Positions 12,201 through 24,750 of a stretch of DNA of 64,000 nucleotides are shown here, one piece after another. Each line of letters begins with the position of its first letter. Positions within the stretch are counted from its first letter, which is position 1. The position numbers and the translations under genes are program-made. Location: positions 36,358,696 to 36,422,695 of the forward strand of contig CP154957.1 of the NCBI GenBank assembly GCA_039621445.1, given 5' to 3'. Source of the DNA: Euglena gracilis (taxonomy: Eukaryota; Euglenida; Euglenophyceae; Euglenales). The notes under the pieces are model-generated. The model did not search any database, was not told where the DNA came from, and saw only the letters and a list, made by a program, of their open reading frames with translations.

Positions 12201-14735
12201 CCTGGTCGGTTCTGGTTGACCTAGGTGCCTGCTGCCAAGGTCCCCTGAATTGGAATTTTTGCGCAAACTTTGAGGTACTCACCGAGAAAACTTCCACCAT
12301 TTCTGACCATTTTCGACCCCTCCCCCCAATTTTCCCCAACGGAACGCCCCAAAAGAAAATTGTTTGGCCCGACTCAGATGGGCTGAGCTGGAAACAAAAT
12401 CAGTTCAGTGGACATTGGAGGGGGTGCGGCCTGGCAGAGAGCTGTATGGGGGGGGGGGGGGGCTCATGGGCTGGGGCAAATGATCCAAACTGTTGTCCAA
12501 CAAGCAGTTGAAAAGCCACAAAAATGCCAACCACTGACAACAGTTGAGAAATAAAAGCAACAAAACATCAGGAGTGATGGGATGCACGATGTCTATTGAG
12601 AAAATTTTATTTGAATGGCATTTGAAATTACAGACCAATAAAAAAATTCTATTTGAAAATGAAACTCGTCAGCCTCCATCAGTTGGCCCCCAGAAACCTC
12701 CAGTATGATGGGGGGGGGGGAGAGCACGTCACCCGCACAGTCATACAAGTGGGACCGATGAGCGATTTTGGTCTATTTTCCCTCCTACCCTGCAGTTCTG
12801 CCGGGGTAATTCCAGCGAGTTTCCAGATACCCCCAGTAAAAAGATTAGGATTGGGGTTTGGGATTGAGGAATTGGGGTTAGGGTCAGGAACTTAGGAATT
12901 TAGGCTGAAGATAGGCCGACTTGCCTGAAATTGGGCCTAAAATTCGGCCTTAATGAGGCCTAACGTGCGGCCAAAAAGTGAGTGAATTTAGACCTAAATT
13001 TTAGGCCTAACTCAGCCCGCCCGAAAAAAATGGGTGAGGTGAGTCCGGTGGTTTTGGGACAGCCCAAACTTGGTACCGGCATGTCATGCAACAGGGACTG
13101 GACCCCTTCTCAGTGAGATACTAGTGAGCCCTCTGGGGGGACCACTAATATGAGGCTGCCTAATGCTAAAAAAAAAAAAAAAACTGTGTGTTCCCAGTGG
13201 CCCCTCAGAGTGCACAAAAACGCGTTGAGAAACTGGTCAGCTTACATCAAGCAAGCCACAAGAAGCTGCCAGCGAAGGGAATGCGCATTGCACACCATGG
13301 ATGCTGCCATAAACCGCAGCAAGGAAGCTGCCTTCGCCCTTGGAGGGTCAGGGCGTACGGCCTTGCGGAACAGCAGCACCTTGGCGAGCACCATGATCAA
13401 CCCCAGGGCACTGGGGCTCAGCAACCAGCAGGACCTCCTCTGATGGGACCTGCCTCATCCGCAGTGCCTTGCACAGGTAACATTGCGCGGCACTGTGACA
13501 CAATCCTCCTGCTCCTTTGGCCACCCCCGAGGAACCAGGCATGTCACTGGAGAGAGCGGCCACCGCGGCGAAGCTGGTGTTCAGCCTGCAAGAGGTGGGG
13601 GAACCAAGGTTGGATGCACATTGCTTATGAAAATAATTAAGGATAATGGTGAAGAAAAACCTGGCAGAAAAGCCTTTGGACAAAAACAAAACCCGCCACA
13701 AATTCATCAAAAATGCGAACGCCATTTTCTGTCAAAATTCTATCATTCAGAGGCCATTATTGAAATTCCAGGTAGAAACCACCAGCCACCTCGGGGTTGA
13801 ACACAAAAACATCTCAAAAAAGCATAGAAACCTCCTCAGAATCACATTTGCTTAAAATGCCCCATTCTCTTTTGAACAACTCCTTGGAGAGTTGGATTTT
13901 GAGCTTGCGCCTTGAAAGAACAGAGACTGTCACCCATAATAGAAGCACGGGGCCGCTTACAGGCGCGGCGAAGCTGGTGTTCAGCCTGCAAGAGGTGGGG
14001 GAACCACGGTTGGATGCACATTGCTTATGAAAATAATTAAGGACAATGGTGAAGAAAAACCTGGCAGAAAAGCCTTTGACTTCAATTTGGGGAGGGTCAT
14101 GTTCCTCACAGAAGAATGGGTGCTGGGAGTTCGGGCTTGCTTTCACCAACGGGGGGAGTTCCTTGTGCTCCGGGGTGCCTGCCAACAGCAGTCCCCCCAA
14201 CCCCCTCCCCAGCGGTCAGCCTACCAACCAAGCCAATTTTCCTTCGAAAATGCCGTTTTCCAGGGGCCCCTGCGCCTTCGGTTCTGGGGGGTGTGCTATG
14301 GCACTGCCCACCCCAAAACCCGACCCCCCTCCCTGGGAGGGGGGGTCGAAAATGCCCTACCCCTCTGCCTGCCCGTAGGGCCCAACTTTCCTAAAAAAAA
14401 CCTGGGGGGTTCGGTGACCAGTGTCCACATACTGAAGGAAAACTCCAATAAAATGGTGTCAAAAGAATGCAAGGAAAAAATAATGACAAGAAACAAAGAA
14501 ACGAAAAAAGGCAGCACAGCACGAGGACTGGGTGCTCACCAGGCCACGATGGCAGCCAGGACCGTCGGCATCTGGGCCCAGATGGAGTCGAACTCCGCAA
14601 ATGGCTGCAGGTCGAACAGCACCACGCCCGCCGCCCGGCGCGCAAAGACGAAGGCCTCCACGCTGGCCACCGGCGCCGAGAGGGCTGCGATGAGCACTGC
14701 CGCAGCCGGCCAGCGTCCCAGGGCCGCCGACCCAA
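9079..14735 (-). CDS. Multi-exon gene for an unrecognised polytopic membrane protein
   Basis: Minus-strand exons 14540-14735, 13525-13585, 13246-13439, 9631-9870 and 9079-9223. The joins 13525 to 13439 and 9631 to 9223 keep the frame. The product alternates hydrophobic helices (WPAAAVLIAALSAPVASVEA, LLSPSALGLIMVLAKVLLF, LHFAAFFVPAGVLFYVLCLA, FLRFIFLIGLCIGINIA) with short polar loops, as in a multi-pass transporter or receptor. I do not recognise the family. It could be one gene with the exons at 1.3-4.2 kb, or a separate gene ending near 8.83 kb. No start codon was identified; the exon at 14540-14735 need not be the first. Confidence 0.55.
9631..9870 (-). CDS. Exon: two hydrophobic segments
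   Basis: Borders are CTGGCGCAG (first base 9870) and CTCTGG|GTGGCA (last base 9631). It is 240 bp, phase 0 at both ends. The frame starts VIRTTAGLALNPARHLALLQ, has a hydrophobic helix (FFVPAGVLFYVLCLALL) and ends INTLFFHVCSPPLW. GC3 is very high. Confidence 0.7.
9900..13230. other. No gene seen; intron-like DNA with a degenerate minisatellite
   Basis: No supported exon. At about 11740-12010 there is a degenerate tandem pattern of TTTTGGTCACTTTTG and CCACTTGAGGCTGCTTCTGC elements with a period near 40 bp. At 12840-13020 there is a run of GGATTGGGGTTTGGGATTG-like and TTAGGCC-like short motifs. C runs of 10-13 lie near 11210-11335, and an A run at 13166-13181. Confidence 0.5.
13246..13439 (-). 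CDS. Exon: transmembrane segment
   Basis: Acceptor CCCATCAG (first base 13439) and a strong donor TTGAT|GTAAGC (last base 13246). The frame begins RRSCWLLSPSALGLIMVLAK and ends SLRWQLLVACL, with good codon bias; the other frames stop or lose the bias. The upstream intron is only about 85 bp. Confidence 0.6.
13525..13585 (-). CDS. Small exon LNTSFAAVAALSSDMPGSSG
   Basis: A 61-bp exon between CTTGCAG (first base 13585) and TCGGGG|GTGGCC. Its first 20 bp and the upstream intron end are duplicated exactly 400 bp to the right (13965-14079). Confidence 0.5.
13565..13679. repeat. 115-bp direct repeat, copy 1 (partner at 13965-14079)
   Basis: Two nearly identical copies at an offset of exactly 400 bp; I see only two base differences (CAAGGT/CACGGT and GGATAA/GGACAA). 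The unit runs from GCGGCGAAGCTGGTGTTCAG to CTGGCAGAAAAGCCTTTG. It carries a 3' splice site and the first codons of an exon on the minus strand. Confidence 0.9.
13965..14079. repeat. 115-bp direct repeat, copy 2
   Basis: Second copy of the repeat at 13565-13679. On the minus strand the duplicated acceptor is followed by LNTSFAA and then by CCT|GTAAGC, a good donor. It could therefore be a very short alternative exon or a decayed one. Confidence 0.9.
14540..14735 (-). CDS. Exon: hydrophobic segments, WPAAAVLIAALSAPVASVEA
   Basis: Ends at a clear donor, GTGGCCTG|GTGAGC (last base 14540). The frame runs from ALGRWPAAAVLIAALSAPVA through FVFARRAAGVVLFDLQPF to QMPTVLAAIVA. It has strong GC3. The 5' border at about 14735 is a guess (GAAG acceptor without a good polypyrimidine tract). 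It is the most upstream exon seen for this gene. Confidence 0.55.
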
Positions 14736-15344
14736 CTTCAGTCCCCAAGCATGTGGCAGGGACAGACCCCCTCAACAATGCCTTTCCGAAATCCAGCTCG
14801 TCCTCAAAGCAATATCACCAGGTTCCCAAAACCTTGGCCTCAGGGACGAAAATTTTGGTCCGTGAGCCAAAAAATATTGGCATCTCATCCACAAAAACGT
14901 TGGTCCTGCATGAGAAAAAACCAGAGGAGTACAACAATCCCTTTTTCTCATGATGGCTTGTTTCTGCCTGAATGCATGGTGGACAGGGGGACAAGCTGAA
15001 AAGTTGAGAGCAATGCAAGGAAATAGGTAAGAAAGCAGGGGGGGGATTAATATCGGAGGCCTTTGGGGAAATTGGGGGAAATTGGGGGGAAATTGCAGAA
15101 AATTGCGGAAAAATTGTGGAAATTGCGGTTTTGGGACTATGTATATTCTGCGGGAGAGGACTTGAAAAAATTCACAAACCTAGGCATTTTGCAACATTGG
15201 TGTAAGTTTTGACCTGTTATTCACATTTTTTTTTCAACAAATGTGTCCAACAACATGATGTTTGTCAATTTGGCAACATGATGATTCTGGAAATGGAATT
15301 TCTTCAGTGAAAAAAACCAAAAATGACAAAAAATGACAAAAAGT

Positions 15345-15640
15345 TTGGCATCAGGTAAAATCTGGTCCTGGATGCGGAATTCTTCAGAGTCGAAATTATT
15401 TCCCAGCAGAAATCAAGAAAAATTCTTAAATAAAGGCCAAAAATTTGCCAAAATTTGTCAAAATTTGTAAATTTTGGCAAATTTGGCAAATTGCAACAAA
15501 ACAGCAAAAAAAGCACCTGGGATTCTGGTGGAAATGGCCGGAACTCATTTCCCCTTCCAAATCAGGTGTGTGCGGAAAAATTGCGAAAAAAGAAAAACTG
15601 CGGGAAAATTGCGCAAAATTGCGGAAAATTGTGGATATCA
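15345..15640. repeat. Dispersed repeat family D, copy 1
   Basis: About 300 bp sharing an ordered set of segments with 25665-25990: CAGGTAAAATCTGGTCC, ATTATTTCCCAGCAGAAAT, GCCAAAATTTGTCAAAAT, AAAAAAGCACCTGG and GAATGGCCGG/AAATGGCCGG. Both copies are in the same orientation, and identity is moderate. Confidence 0.75.
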
Positions 15641-15907
15641 ATCCCCCCCCCGAAGAAAGGTGCCCAAAAAATTCATTGTAACCGTCAACAGAGGCCCAGT
15701 GCCTGCCCTGTACTTTGTGGAGATGAACTGTTCAAAATACAGGGTGATAATTCGACCCCCAAAATTGATCATGAACAGCCTGTCCACAATTAACAGGATG
15801 TTGGTTTGGGGGGGGTCCAATTATCGCCCTGTAATTCGCACGGTCATCGGAGAATGAAATTGTGAACAGGACTTTGATGATTTCAAACTCAGCAACCTGT
15901 TCCACAC

Positions 15908-15950
15908 GTCGATCGAAAGCTCTTCTCAAGGGCTTTCGACAGACAGCCAC
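15908..15950. repeat. Dispersed palindromic repeat, copy 1
   Basis: CGTCGATCGAAAGCTCTTCT followed by CAAGGGCTTTCGACAGA. TCGAAAGC (15913-15920) pairs perfectly with GCTTTCGA (15932-15939) around an 11-nt loop. Related copies lie at 16034-16082 and 48731-48770. Confidence 0.75.
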
Positions 15951-16033
15951 AGAATTCAGCCACAGACGATCGTCTGCTCTGAAATTTAAACTGTCTGTTG
16001 GTCAGATTTGTAAAATTAGTTGACGTGCATGCA

Positions 16034-16082
16034 CGTCGATCGAGAGCTCTGTTCAAGGCTTTCAACAGATGGCCACAGAATT
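16034..16082. repeat. Dispersed palindromic repeat, copy 2
   Basis: CGTCGATCGAGAGCTCTGTT followed by CAAGGCTTTCAACAGATGGC. It shares the order and spacing of the copy at 15908, including a following CCACAGAATT, but the stem is imperfect. Confidence 0.65.
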
Positions 16083-18929
16083 AAACGGCACTTAACACCC
16101 TTATTTCAGAACTATATCTATACATCTAAAGATGCACATGACACGTGGGGCACAGAAAACACAAATCCCATGCCAGTTGGCCATTTGCAATAAGAAAAAG
16201 CCAGGATGCAGGCATCATGAACTGAACGGCATCCACAACCTTGGGCTCTAAGCCAAAAATCGCCTTAGAACCAAGCATTGTTGGGGCCATTGGGGGGGCC
16301 TTCAGCGCCCAGCCCCCCCCCCAAAGTTCCCTCCAATAACTTGACCTCAAGCCCATCTCTCGTTTTCCAGGACCAGTGGGAAACAATTCCAGAAACTGAA
16401 AGATTTTTTTTCTTGATAGGGTTTCTGTTCAACATTAGCTCGGCGTAAATTGCCCCCCCCCAAATTAACGCCCTGATGATCGATGATCGTGACCATGATT
16501 TACAAGGCAGGAAAATATGAACAGGACTTTTTGGCGAAAAAAAGGTCCAAACCCGGTTCAAAACCGTTGCGTGAAGCATGTCGACGAAATGCAGGGCCGG
16601 TCCCCAGTCTGTTCATGGGGACAGAAAAATTGTATACAGGCGTAAAGGTGGGCATTACCCCTACGGCGCCCTTGACGTACATGGGTTATGCCCACGATTT
16701 TTACATTTAAATTGGCGTGGGGCCAATATTTTGGTTCTCACATCATTCTCGTTGTTTCTGATTTTTGGTGTTTGGTCGCGACATGCAACAGATCACGGAA
16801 TTCAATAATCCTCCAACAAAAAAGCTGCAGCGTTTCAAAATAAAAAAAAGAGGGTAATTTGCTCCTTAAAGAGGTATTAAGCAAAAAAACTCCAACAAAA
16901 AAGGGACCAACCAAAATAAACGGAGTTTGCTCTTTAAGAGAAAAATATTAAGCAACATCCCTGATGAAAAGCTAGCTTATCAAACCCCCTGAAGCATAAC
17001 AACCAGATTTCTTGAATGGGCGGATGGTTTAAAAAAAAAGTTCGCAAGAGGTGGTACCACAAAACCATGCCTAGGCCTCATTGTGGCTCGGCGTACAACT
17101 TTTGAACTTGCAACCCGACCTGCCTTGGGTGCTCGCAAGTCGTCGTGTCCCCATAGCATAATATTGGACGAAAAGCACACATACCTTACGCGATGTGAAC
17201 ACACGACCACACATACGCGGTACCGTGGACCGTGGCGGCGAAGGACCGAGGAGCTGCACCGTGTGAGGTGGCAAGCGGCGGCTGACCCTTGCTCCGCACC
17301 GTGTGCCTCACAGCTGCTCCGCACCGTGCGCCACACTTTTACGTTGCAACGTTGCACCATCCCCCACGGGGTGCGGTGTGGCCCGTTGGGCTCCCCCCCC
17401 TCCCACCCCCACCGTTACTCGCATGGGCCAAGGCGTGGCCTTTTGGACTGCCCCCCCCCCCCACTGTCATCGTTGTTCTAACCAACCGCATACCTACTAT
17501 TTTTTTTAGCAAACCAAGTTGTTTTTTTTTTTTCGTTCGGAACCCTTCCATTTTACTTTTGTTTTTTTAAAACCTCCCGGAGATTTTCTAAGTGAGGGAG
17601 TGTAAAGGGGTCCTACTCAAAAATGGGCCAAAATTCGCCTTAGTGGTGCTGCAAATCACTGAAATTTCATTTTTTGGTTTTCATTCGAATTTAACCTAGG
17701 GAAAAGATTATTATGGTTCGGCTTGAAGGCCTGAACTCAATTTTTGACCTTGCAGGGCCGGTTCTTTGAAATTTTCAAGACCGTACGATTTGACGGCGGA
17801 CCGTAGGATTTGACACGGTAGGATTTGCCATTTCCCCTAATTAGCCTAAGAAAGTCCTCACTCACCAAGCAATTTCAAACCAAATTTCACACACAGGGTT
17901 CTTATCTCACCCAATGCATTGGGTGCAACACTACAAACTAGTTCAATTGTTTTTGAATGAAAGAACCAGATTTTGATAAAACAAATTTATAAAGAGCAAA
18001 GAGGAAAAGTTTGACTATTTTGACTTCGAAGGCGGGCAGGCACCTCAAAAAACAGCCGAGGCCGAGGGATCCTCAAAATTTTCGAGCCAAGCCAGGGTGT
18101 TCACAAGTTCCCCCCATAAAAGTAAAGACAATAAAGAAGGGGCTGGGAAAATTGTCAAATTTTCAAATAATTGTTCCTATCATGAAGTCAACTGGCTGTC
18201 GTTTTGTGCAAGATAATGTGCAACGTCACGACCATGCTCTTTTAAAGGCTTTCAAAGATTGACTAGAAATGGGCGATCTGCTGTCCAGTCCTGTAGTCCA
18301 GCATCTCCTTGCCACCGAGCCTCGCATTCCCTCGAGGCAAACCAACAAAGGAGGACAGGAGCCTGAGGGGGAAGCACAAAGACCTTGCCCTCTCGTCTGG
18401 GTGTCGAAGGGCAATTAAGTGGAGAATTAGCCAACTCTGGCGAAAAAGGCACTTGCGGGGGTTCTTAGCCCAGCGCGTCCGAATCGAACAACAACCCGCC
18501 GGCGAGTGAGGCATGGCCTCACAAGTGCAAAGTGCGGAGCCGGGGTGTCCTGGCCGAGCTTCTGTCGTGCTTCGAAATTGAGTAGAAACAAGGATCACGA
18601 ATTGGGCCGCTCAGGGAGATTGGCAGCAAGCTTGATCAACGCTTTCGTGTTCCTGCTAACTTTGTTTCTCTATTTTTGTCAAAAATTTGTTTTCTTTCTG
18701 GGGGGGGTTGGTTCAACTTTGGGTATCGGTCTGAGCCGCCTTTCTTCCTCGGTCTGCACCGGGGTTTCTTTGGACACCTCGGGCTCCGCACTTCCCCCCC
18801 CCCCCCCCAAGGCTTTAAAGGGGATGGCCTCACTTGGCGTTTGTGCTTCACCCTCGGTGTCCCTTCCTCCCCTCTCAGTCTGCCTCGGGGGAGTGCGACC
18901 CGAGGGTTGCTAAAACCTGGGGAATTACC

Positions 18930-19135
18930 CTCACCCCCCCTCAAAGTGGTCACCCTCCCAGCGCCACGGGACCACAAAACGGCTACTCTGGGGTCATTTT
19001 TTGGGCTTCGGCGTCTTCGGCGCCAAAAGAAAGTGGCCACTTTGGGGGGGGTTGAACCAAATTTGCCAAAAAAAATTGGCCAACCTGAGGGGGGGGGCGG
19101 CACTTTGGGGGGGGTGAGGATAACCAGTTCAACCC
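18930..19135. repeat. Dispersed repeat family C, inverted copy
   Basis: Carries, in reverse orientation, the same segments as 51070-51300 and 62170-62400: CCTCAAAGTGG, GGGCTTCGGCGTCTTCGGCG (a UUCG hairpin), AAAGTGGCCACTTTGGGG, and AACCAAATTTGCCAAAAAAA. Confidence 0.75.
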
Positions 19136-19355
19136 CTTATCAAAAAGAAACATCAAATGCATATGAAAATGGGAATGACCTGGGATGGTGACCTTTACAC
19201 CTTACAGACTACGCCAAACTGATCCGCCTTCGTGTGCAAATGGGCCGCCCACCCCCAAATCATTCATCACAGAGGTGCCAGTTCTGAATTGCATCTTTAA
19301 AAAAATTTTCCCCTCAAAGCAAAGCAACTCGTCGATTTGGCAAGGCACATACAAT

Positions 19356-19690
19356 TCACTTCCCAAGGCTCCGGCTCGAGGTTCGGCCGCATTTCGACAT
19401 GAGGAATTCCAGACTGTTGAAATACTTGCGCTTCTTCGGGTCGTATGCTTTCTGTTCCCGAAAGAAGAGCGGGGGCCACTCCGCATGTCCCGGGAGAACG
19501 ACGGCCGGGTCCCCATAGGGGAACGGGGTTGTGAAATTCTTGTCTGGACGCCGCCACCCCTCGCCGTAGGCCTTCAGCAGAACAGCCTCGGGGGGACCGG
19601 GGGAGCAGAACTCCTCCCCCTCGAGGACGATGGGCACGCACTTCCGGTGCCGCTCCGTGATAACGTCGGGGGCAGCCCCTCTCCGGGGGG
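19356..19690 (-). CDS. Last exon of the LicD/fukutin-type gene
   Basis: A single clean frame (VITERHRKCVPIVLEGEEF … SPGPPEAVLLKAYGEGWRRP … KKRKYFNSLEFLMSKCG) ends in a stop codon at 19356-19358. The block with a Pro/Val strand and then L-L-K-x-Y-G-x-x-W-x-x-P is the usual C-terminal signature of LicD/fukutin proteins (YG.x.W.x.P). The acceptor lies just upstream, probably the CGGAG or GAGAG after a C13 tract near 19690. Confidence 0.8.
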
Positions 19691-22600
19691 GGGGGGGGCA
19701 CTTCTCACCATCGGGCGTCTCCTTTTCTCATCCCACTCTGCAGAGCAGGTCCTCACTTCATGACAAGAAGCCCTCAAGGCCTTCACTGCACTGCACGGCA
19801 CTGCACGGCACTGCACTTGCACTGCATGGCACTGCCAACACACTGCATTGTCACTACACTGCTGCTGCCAGTCCCCAACAAAAGCACACTGCGTTGTCAT
19901 TTCGATGCGCTGCGCTGCACCGCCACTGCACTGCATCGTGCTGCCACTGCGTACACTGCACTGTCGAGGCCACTGCAATTGTGAAGTCAGCCAAGTCCAT
20001 TTGAAAACTCACAAATTGCCACACACAAATTGCCGCCAGGAGTGGGGCAGCGTTGAAAGACCGCTTGAGGCGGGATGTCAAACAAATCCCGGTGCACTTA
20101 CCACAAAGCCCCGTAAGACAGGATGGGGCTGGGGGGAGTACGCGGCCTTGAGGTAGAGGCTGCCAACAATCTTCGTTTTACCAACCTCGGGGGGGGGGGT
20201 CGATTTTGGGCCCGACTCAGGCCGTTTCCCCTTGAAAATGGCCATTGTCGGGCCCCCAGTGCAGGGGGGAGGGAGTGCTATTGCACCACCACCGAAAACC
20301 CGACTCCCGGAGGCTTAGGAGGCATAAATTGCCCATGATAGAATTGACTGAAGTGTCACCCAGAATGCCAGAAAAATGATGTGAAAACCAGCTAAAATTT
20401 TCGAGTTACACATCGGATGAGAAATTTTTCGGCCATTTTGACTGTATAACAGATGAAGCAGAAAACCGCTTCCATGATTTCCGAAATTTATTTTTTAGCA
20501 TATTATCAGGTGAATGCGTTCCAGCAAAAGGTTGCTGAAAAACTACTAAATCGACAAACAAACAATGATGTCATCTGACCGTCCGGCACACAGATACAGA
20601 AGGAGAATCTACACATAGCAAATACCTGCGTACAAGGAAGACATCCGCATAACTAAGAAAATAAAGTAAAATGACTAATGAAGCGGAATACCGGTTCATC
20701 GACACACACATGCGTGATACTACATGAAGTCCAACTGGATCAGATCTAACAGAAATACAGTTACATTTGTGTATTTTGTGTTTATTATTTTTCCCCCTTT
20801 GCAGGGGGTTTCGCCGTCTTCTGTCTGTGGAGGCAGCCGACATGAGGTGTGTATTTGCACTTTATTGCTGTCTTTGAAATTTCTGTAGGGTTTTCGTTGA
20901 TTTACACTAAATTTCAAAATTTAGGTGGCATTCCAGCTTGTTTTGGGAGATTCTAAAACTTCGTTACGGCAAGCCAAACATCCAATCAGAAATGGCCGAA
21001 ATCGTTACCTCTTCTAAAACCTTCAAAAAAAACAGGCCGTTTTAGGAAGCGTTTTTCCGCTTCCTTTTCCGTTTCGAGGGGGTTTAAATTTTTGGGCAGT
21101 TTATGCCTCCTAAGGGAGGTGGGGGGCTTGAAAATGCCAGTCCCAGTGCGACTTTGCCTCCGACTGGGGGGGAGGGAGTTGTCGGACATAGGGTTGTGAC
21201 CAAAAAGGCGTCCACTGACCGGGGGGGGGTCGGGTTGTTGGACAAAGGGTCAAAAAAATAGTTGGCAGGTGCCTGGAACCCGTTGGGTTTTTGGGGGGTT
21301 GCGGTCCAACAAAAAGGTCAAAATTTTCCTTCCAGCACTTTGCGTCGAAAATTTTATGCAATTTTGACAAAAATGGGATTTTGGCCAATATTTGGCTGAT
21401 TTTTGGGCTCAAAATTTTCGGACGCCGAAGCTTTGCACCGGGCCTGTAATCTGGCCAAACCTCTGAGAAGGTGTCCGCCAAGCAGGGGGGGGGGGTCGTT
21501 GGGCATGGGGTAAAAAGAAACCTGGCTGCCGTAGAGGTGGAGGAACTCCAGCCGGTCTTGGATGTCGGCGGCCAGGTGAGGCGGGTGAAACCGATACGGC
21601 CAGACCGGGTACAGCCGATGGAAGAACGGGCACGTGGCGGGAGGCCCCGAGCCCTGGAGGCTGGGGGAACAATGCTGTGCCCCCCAAGAGACTTTGCCAA
21701 TGCAGACCAACTGGGGAAACTGTCAGGCGGGCGAGCACTGAGGACCCTGGCAAGTCGGCCAGCACTGGGCACCCTGCCGATTTCTCAGGTGAAACCCTGA
21801 GTCATGACCATCTCCAACCTCAGTGTGAAGCTTCCGCATGGATGCAGGACCTCGCCGCGGCACATGTGCATCTGTTGGGTGATCATGTACTTGTTGGGCA
21901 CCATCTTGTCCAGCCACCCGAACCAGTTGTTGTCTGTTTGAGAGAGGAACAAAAGATGTCCAATGGAACAAAGCCAAATCTGGTGCTCAACTATATGGAG
22001 GAGCAGTTTGACAGAACTGAATGCGACCAGTGAAACACGCATGCTGACCAGCACCAAAGTCCAGATTTGGTGATTTGGTACGAACTGGTGAAAAATCAAA
22101 GCCGATCTTGGCAGAGTATATTTCATCTCACTGGACATTTGGGACCCCATGCATGGCAAATCAGGAGCGTGCCTTAATCCAAGATAAAAATTAATGCAAC
22201 CTGGGACTCACAACTTTTCTGGGAAACTTTGAGGTTTTTTGGTCTTTGGGTTTTTAAAGGGTTTTTTAGGTCAATATCTGAAAAATACGATGGATCTGGG
22301 GACTTTTTTTCAGGACAAATCCAAAAAAAAGAAAACACCAGAAAAAGCATTTCGGCAATATGTATAAGGTCAGGTGGGTGGGAGGTCCTTTTCTCTAAAC
22401 ATTCGGGAGAAAAGGCAAAAGCGTGAAATGTTAGTAGAGCCTGCAGTCAAAAATGTGAAAAAAGAGGGGATCGAAAAAATGGGCAGAAATGGTGGGCTGA
22501 GATGAGACCCCCCAAAAATGATATGGAGGGTCTCATGAAGAAAAAAAAGGAGGAAAGTCGGCCACCCAATCCAAACAACCATGCAGCCTGCTGGTACACC

Positions 22601-24067
22601 ATTCACATAATCAGAGTTGTGCAAGCCATGGTTACAGTTCATGCTCCATGGCAACCCAAGAGAGAGGGCAGACCCGCCAGGGCAACGTCGCTGTCGGTGT
22701 CCCAGGGGATGACCCGCTGGTTCCGCGCCGCCCCCAACAGTGTACCAGCGATGAGAAACAGCTGCCGGCAGGCTGCTCATGGGTAGCCCGGGTGTGCCAG
22801 TTCAACCACTGACCTCGGGAGGGTGAGCCCGACCAATTACTTCGGCATTGGGAATGGGGGGGCCACCCAATGGCAGCCTGGGTGCTGCCCATGCCGCTGG
22901 GCCGCCGCCCGCAGGTCGGAGAGCGCCTGGCGGATGGCGTGGGCACAGCACACTGGCCCGTCAGTCGGCGGGGCGGCGGGCTCTGCCTGGCGGCAGGACT
23001 GGGCGTTCTTGGCGCAGGTCGGCCACACCACCGCCCCGCTGGGGCGGCAGCCGCCCCGCCGCCATGCCAGACTGTGTGTGGCAGGGGGGGGGGGAGGGGA
23101 TGACGAGACGGGGGGGGGGGGGGAGCGGCAACGGCTATGGCGTGGTTGGCAACGCTCTGGTGGGCTGGCGGGCTGCCATACCGTTGCCGGCCACCTCATA
23201 CCGTTGCCGTTGCCTCTGTGCTGTCGGTGCGGAGCTCTTCCTTGGAAGTATGGGGGGGGGGGGCTCTGTTCCTCACCTGATGGATATCCTCCTCCTTGGA
23301 CTACTTCCGTGCTCTCCATCCAGCCATCACCTGTTTAGCACCGGTACAGCACCTTTCAAGGCTCTGGGTTTTATCATCAACCTGTTGCAGAAGGGGAAAA
23401 AAACGGCTCTGCCTTCGCTGAAAAAAATGAACACTGTGGCGAAAGACTATGGAATAAGCAGGGTGGGCAAGACTGAGAATTGAATCAGGTGGAATTGCAT
23501 CTCCCTTTTGGGCCATTCTATGGTATTTTCTGCTGAACCCCAGCGGGGGGGGTGCCTTTCTTCCTGCCCTCTGAAGATGACCACCGGCATGCCGATGGTC
23601 CTCCCTGGCAGGCGGTGCGGGGGACTGGGCGGGCTCCACAACGGCACGGAACTGAAACGCCTCCGCGGCCCAGTGCATCGTCAGGAAGTTGCACACCGTG
23701 CCGCGCTCCCGCACCCGGGGGACCCCGCTGGTGTTCACCGTCACGACGCGGAGGGCGTCCCCGTGCCGCAGCCACCACTCAAACGTCCGCGGCAGAGACC
23801 CCTCCGGCACCCAACGCTCCACCTGGGCCCCTGGGCCTCGGTCCTTCGTGATGTCACATGGTCAGGGTCCAGTGCTTGGGAAACGTGGCTGCCCCGACGT
23901 AGGACGTCGGGCGGCCGTTGGAGGGGCCCCTGGCATGCATGCTCATGGCGAGCTGGGGGTAGGGCGGTGACCGGCGGACCACGGGGGGTTGGACAGCCCC
24001 GACACGGTACAGGAATGGGGGACTCTCAGGCAGGCATTCGAGTGCAGGAGCATGTGTGCATGCATGC

Positions 24068-24105
<38 letters not shown>

Positions 24106-24527
24106 ACATGTGTGTGTGTGTGTGTGTGTGCGTGCGTGCTTTCCCAAAGGCAAAAATGTGAAATCTTCATTTCTGTCTCTGTCTGCAGGCGAGGCGAGCT
24201 ACTCAAAGATTATTGCACAAGAAAACAAAACAAAATCAACAAAGCCCCGTTGGCTGACGATTGCTCAAATCTGATTGGTGGACCTTGATTTTCCAGGGAT
24301 TACCATCCAGCAATCCCCCCCCCACTTAGGGTGGGAAGGTGAGGGGGATTTGGATTTGGACCCCAATCCACCATACTGCCATAGCACTTTGCCAGGGAAA
24401 ATTACTTCGGCACAAAATAAATTTTTGGCCTCTAGAAAAAAAAAACGGGAAGAGGTGGGTCGATTGTCCCTCCCACCACCCACAGGATTTCTGGGATTCC
24501 CGTTCAGCGCTGCCTTCACCCTCTCTC

Positions 24528-24602
<75 letters not shown>

Positions 24603-24694
24603 ACCCACCCACCCACCCACCCACCCACCCACCCACCCACCCACCCACACACGCACGCACCCACCCACCCACCCACCCACGCACCCACGCACCC

Positions 24695-24750
<56 letters not shown>

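Larger units (their letters stand above)
14800..19340. other. Probable intergenic region without a supported gene
   Basis: It lies between the LicD-type gene's stop codon (19356) and the membrane gene's first visible exon. It contains dispersed repeats (family D at 15345-15640, a palindromic repeat at 15908-15950 and 16034-16082, family C at 18930-19135) and many A/T and G/C runs. Open frames at 17.0-17.5 and 18.25-18.6 kb lack family motifs and splice support. Confidence 0.5.

Noticed and set aside
17080-17140. tRNA-like segment (GGTTGCAAGTTCAAAAG on the minus strand)
   Set aside because: It resembles a T-arm, but no acceptor stem, D-arm or anticodon arm can be fitted around it.
18263-18598. 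A 111-codon minus-strand open frame
   Set aside because: No motif, no splice borders, and comparable open frames exist on the plus strand.
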